64,000 nucleotides of DNA. Origin: Boseongicola aestuarii (GTDB lineage: Bacteria; Pseudomonadota; Alphaproteobacteria; Rhodobacterales; Rhodobacteraceae). Of the stretch, positions 61,464 through 64,000 are shown piece by piece. A program made the translations under genes and the position numbers. The notes below the pieces were generated by a model. The model saw only the letters and a program-made list of their open reading frames with translations. It was not told the origin of the DNA and made no database searches. Every line of letters starts with the position of its first letter. The stretch's first letter is position 1. The stretch lies in assembly GCF_900184815.1 (NCBI RefSeq), contig NZ_FXXQ01000006.1:124001-188000 (forward strand), written 5' to 3'.

Positions 61464-62729
61464 TTAGGATTTACCTTTCCAGGGCACCAGGTAATCCTCG
61501 GCTTTGCGCATGAGAATGTCGATGCCGTAGCCGATGATCCCGATCAGGATGATACCCATGATCACGATGTCGGTAAGCTGGAATTTCGAAGCCACCATGA
61601 TCATCATACCCGCACCCTTTTCGGCTGCGACGAGTTCTGCCGCCACGACGGTGCCCCAACAGACACCCATCGCGACACGGGCGCCCGTAAAGATCTCGGG
61701 TAGCGAGTTCGGCATGATGACATATCTCATGATCTGCCATTTTGACGCGCCGAGTGAATAGGCGGCGTGAACTTTGGTGATGTTCACACCCGACACGCCT
61801 GCGCGCGCTGCGATTGTCATGATCCAGAGAGCGGCAAGAAACAACAGGATGATCTTGCCGACCTCACCGATACCAGCCCAGATAATTACAAGCGGAATCA
61901 GAGCCAACGGTGGAACCGGGCGCATGAACTCGACGATCGGGTCGAACCAGCCACGGAACCAGTTTGACAGCCCCATGGCATAACCAAGCGGGATGCCGAC
62001 CAGCGCGCCAAAGAAAAAGCCTGCAATAACCCGGAAGAGCGACCAACCAAGGTGCTGCAGAAGCGTTGAGTTCTGGTAGCCTTCCTGACTGATCTCGACG
62101 ATCCGTCCCCAAACGGCTTCCGGAGCAGGAAGCCAGATTGGTTCCATTTGCCAGCCTTGCGCCGGTTTGTAGTTCAATGTCCCTTTCGGAGTCATCGCGA
62201 CTTCGCCGCTGGATACCGAAACCGCTCCGCCGGGCGCGATAGGTTGACCGTCTACCGCAACGATTGTGGCACCTTCATCGCGGCCGATTTCATCGTTGCT
62301 ATCAACGCGGATCAGCTTTGAGCGCCATGCCCCAACCGTGTCACTGTCATTCTTGGCAAAACCATCGCCCGGTTCTATTGCGATGGCATCGACGTCCTCG
62401 CCGACAGTGAAGACTCGGAAGGACACCGTTGCGTCGTCGCGTCGCCCGTCCGCGGTTTCGATCGTGTAGGTAAAGGAAGTATCGCCGACGAAAGGTCCGG
62501 GCGCATGGATCGGTGTGAGCTTCGATCCGGTAAATGCGCCCCAGATCAGGAAAATGGCGACAATCGAGATGATCGAAGCAGCCCGATTGGGTGTAACTGC
62601 GCTTTCATCGCCGAACGTCACGGTCTTCAGGGACGTGAAGTCATGCCGTGCTTCCATGCGGGAGGTGATGAACTTCACTGCGAAAAAAGCGCCGATAAAA
62701 ATTGCGATATAGATCAGAAGGATAATCAT
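61464..62729 (-). CDS. tauC: Taurine ABC transporter permease (TauC) with periplasmic N-terminal insert
   Basis: 421 residues, about 140 more than typical TauC (~280). The C-terminal ~260 residues are a normal permease of the SsuC/TauC class: FFFGALVGIPLGYAMGLS, FDPIVEFMRPVPPLALIPL and the EAA loop AYSLGASKWQIMRYVIMP. Before them are two membrane helices (~1-20 and ~50-68) and a ~130-residue hydrophilic, Val/Thr-rich beta-like domain (YTIETADGRRDDATVSFRV, EDVDAIAIEPGDG) that would face the periplasm. The ATG overlaps the tauB stop. It imports taurine with TauA and TauB. Confidence 0.9.
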   Translation of the reverse strand: MIILLIYIAIFIGAFFAVKFITSRMEARHDFTSLKTVTFGDESAVTPNRAASIISIVAIFLIWGAFTGSKLTPIHAPGPFVGDTSFTYTIETADGRRDDATVSFRVFTVGEDVDAIAIEPGDGFAKNDSDTVGAWRSKLIRVDSNDEIGRDEGATIVAVDGQPIAPGGAVSVSSGEVAMTPKGTLNYKPAQGWQMEPIWLPAPEAVWGRIVEISQEGYQNSTLLQHLGWSLFRVIAGFFFGALVGIPLGYAMGLSNWFRGWFDPIVEFMRPVPPLALIPLVIIWAGIGEVGKIILLFLAALWIMTIAARAGVSGVNITKVHAAYSLGASKWQIMRYVIMPNSLPEIFTGARVAMGVCWGTVVAAELVAAEKGAGMMIMVASKFQLTDIVIMGIILIGIIGYGIDILMRKAEDYLVPWKGKS

Positions 62730-63532
62730 GCTGCGTCCTCCGAACGGCCCATGATTTCTTCTTCCATGTCCCAGATCATGTTCAGAATCTCTTCGCGCGT
62801 TTCGTTGTACTCAGCGTGATGCTTCACTTCGCGCAAGTCAGCGCCGACACCCATTTCCGCGAAGGGAAGCCTATATTCCTTGTGGATCCGGCCAGGGCGC
62901 GGGGCCATGACCAAAAGGCGCTCACCCAGCAACAAGGCTTCCTCGACCGAGTGCGTGATCAAGATGATCGTCTTGCCGGTTTCTTTCCAAAGGTCGAGGA
63001 CCAGCGACTGCATCTTTTCGCGGGTCAGTGCATCAAGTGCACCAAGGGGTTCATCCATCAAGATGACGTCTGGCTCATTGGCCAGGCAGCGCGCGAGGGC
63101 GACGCGTTGCTGCATCCCGCCAGACAACTCATAGATGGCCTTGTCCTTGAAGTCGGCCAGTCCGACCACTTCAAGAAGGTGATCCACTTTAGGCGCGTAT
63201 TCGGACTTGGCGACGTTGTTCATCTTTGGGCCGAAAGAGACGTTCTCGCGAACGTCCATCCATTCGAACAATGCGCCTTTCTGGAATACCATTCCACGTT
63301 CCTGCGCGGGGCCGGTTACGACATGATCGTTAAGTTGCACGGTTCCCGACGTCGGCGCCAGAAATCCGGCAACGATGTTCAAAAGCGTGGTCTTGCCGCA
63401 GCCTGAAGGGCCGAGAACACTCATCAATTCACCGCTTTTGATGTTCAGGGAGACATCCTGCAGTGCTTGGACGTGACTGCCATTCGGCAGATCGAAACGC
63501 ATCGAGATTTTGTCGAGCACAAGATTGGACAT
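62726..63532 (-). CDS. tauB: Taurine ABC transporter ATP-binding protein (TauB)
   Basis: 268 residues from ATG 63532, with GGGAG upstream. Walker A GPSGCGKTT, Q-loop MVFQKGALFEWMDV, signature LSGGMQQR, Walker B VILMDEPLGALD and switch His in LITHSVEEA. The family is SsuB/TauB. A C-terminal tail of ~30 residues (HHAEYNETREEILNMIWDMEE) is longer than in E. coli TauB. It drives TauC; the overlap with tauC couples translation. Confidence 0.92.
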   Translation of the reverse strand: MSNLVLDKISMRFDLPNGSHVQALQDVSLNIKSGELMSVLGPSGCGKTTLLNIVAGFLAPTSGTVQLNDHVVTGPAQERGMVFQKGALFEWMDVRENVSFGPKMNNVAKSEYAPKVDHLLEVVGLADFKDKAIYELSGGMQQRVALARCLANEPDVILMDEPLGALDALTREKMQSLVLDLWKETGKTIILITHSVEEALLLGERLLVMAPRPGRIHKEYRLPFAEMGVGADLREVKHHAEYNETREEILNMIWDMEEEIMGRSEDAA

Positions 63533-63615
63533 GGTCGGCTCCCGGATTGTCTTTGTTTTCAGTTCGCCGGGCTTTTCGAAGTCGCCTCCGGCAGCACAGC
63601 TCAACTGTGCACAAG

Positions 63616-63652
63616 AAAAGGGCCCGGCGCGAGTTAAACCTGCGCCGAGCCC
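63616..63652 (-). terminator. Intercistronic hairpin/attenuator between tauA and tauB
   Basis: On the minus strand GGGCTCGGCGC (63652-63642) and GCGCCGGGCCC (63630-63620) form an 11-bp stem with one mismatched pair around an 11-base loop, followed by TTTT (63619-63616). It would allow more TauA than TauBC. Confidence 0.7.
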
Positions 63653-63665
63653 GTATTTTCAGCGA

Positions 63666-64000
63666 TTACATCGCGCTTGCAGCTTCAAGTGCCGAGGTAT
63701 TTACCGTCGGCGCATAGGTTTCAAGCGCACCGTCGATGGAACCAGCGTTTACGAAGACGTCTGCAACGCCTTTCATGAAGGTCTGCGCCGTGCCACCGAG
63801 CCATGCACTGCCCAACTGCTCATCGATTGATGGGAACGCGAAGGTCGCCAGTGTCTGGGCTGTCGCTTCTTCATCCATACCAGCATCTTTCGCGATCACC
63901 GGGATCATCGCTTCAGCCGCTGCGCCGCCTGCATTCCAAACAGTGTTGGCATCCGCCGTCACTTTAAGGAATTTCGCAAGAAGTTCGCCTTCTTCGGCGA
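63666..64000 (-). CDS. tauA: Taurine-binding periplasmic protein TauA, C-terminal part (partial)
   Basis: The frame is open from the right edge of the window to the stop at 63666 (about 110 residues), so the gene begins outside. The residues end the last domain of a periplasmic aliphatic-sulfonate-binding protein: a helix with DEEATAQTLATFAFPSIDEQ, then WLGGTAQTFMKGVADVFVNAG, as in TauA of the SsuA/TauA group. It delivers taurine to TauBC. It is the first gene of the transporter set here and is followed by an attenuator-type hairpin. Confidence 0.88.
   Translation of the reverse strand, partial: AEEGELLAKFLKVTADANTVWNAGGAAAEAMIPVIAKDAGMDEEATAQTLATFAFPSIDEQLGSAWLGGTAQTFMKGVADVFVNAGSIDGALETYAPTVNTSALEAASAM

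Noticed and set aside
1-64000. CRISPR arrays, tRNA/rRNA genes, insertion sequences or prophage
   Set aside because: No regularly spaced repeats, cloverleaf-like sequences, transposase or integrase genes, or phage structural genes were seen on either strand. Small RNAs without strong features could have been missed.

Overview
The window reads as a chromosomal segment of an alphaproteobacterium of the Rhodobacteraceae / marine Roseobacter type. The evidence is the gene set: several TRAP transporters, LigM/GalBCD-type lignin-aromatic catabolism, an Xsc-Pta-TauR-TauABC taurine locus, a non-phosphorylative deoxysugar locus, and FCD-type GntR regulators beside almost every catabolic module. Genes are dense and often overlap by ATGA-type junctions. 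I see no rRNA, tRNA, CRISPR array, insertion sequence or prophage. All family calls come from reading the translations; no database search was run.

Region 1 (1-19.1 kb) is aromatic catabolism. After the end of a probable TPP enzyme, a TauE-like permease and a nitroreductase comes a GntR gene preceded by two perfect TGTATACA palindromes. A long + strand series follows: a LigM/DesA-type tetrahydrofolate-dependent O-demethylase, a two-domain VOC (type I extradiol) dioxygenase, a MetF-like protein, a tandem OsmC-like protein, a DctPQM TRAP transporter, a 4HBT thioesterase, IorA-IorB (2-oxoacid:ferredoxin oxidoreductase), and GalB, GalC and GalD-type enzymes. The expected logic is import of a methoxylated aromatic acid, O-demethylation with methyl transfer to THF and MetF recycling, ring cleavage, and conversion of 4-oxalomesaconate to pyruvate and oxaloacetate. 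No LigAB/DesZ-type (type II) ring-cleavage gene is present. On the minus strand, pcaB and a BKACE (DUF849) gene suggest a beta-ketoadipate branch.

Region 2 (19.5-29.1 kb) has a GntR gene divergent from a tightly packed operon: a branched-chain-type ABC transporter (the LivF subunit has an odd ~150-residue C-terminal tail), an aldehyde dehydrogenase, a coniferyl-alcohol-dehydrogenase-like SDR and a flotillin. It looks like uptake and side-chain oxidation of aromatic alcohols or aldehydes.

Region 3 (29.1-37.2 kb) is mixed. It holds dgkA and a glycerophosphodiester phosphodiesterase whose 5' end is missing, fused head-to-head to an endonuclease/exonuclease/phosphatase gene that also lacks its 5' end. 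A small OsmC gene, a 1106-residue transglutaminase/DUF2126 protein and a convergent zinc metallopeptidase follow.

Region 4 (37.3-47.8 kb) is a non-phosphorylative L-rhamnose-type locus in two divergent operons: dehydratase, lactonase, GntR, mutarotase and RhmD leftward; aldo/keto reductase and a sugar ABC transporter (ATPase, two permeases, binding protein) rightward. A TTTGTC-T-GACAAA operator lies between them. A collapsed SDR pseudogene follows the binding protein.

Region 5 (47.9-57.0 kb) holds an acyltransferase/CdsA pair, an FHA/PP2C pair, a second TRAP system and a DegT-family aminotransferase. Region 6 (57.0-64.0 kb) is the taurine locus tauA(partial)-tauB-tauC-tauR-xsc-pta, all leftward, with TauR-like boxes in both intergenic gaps around tauR. 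The enzyme that converts taurine to sulfoacetaldehyde is not in view.
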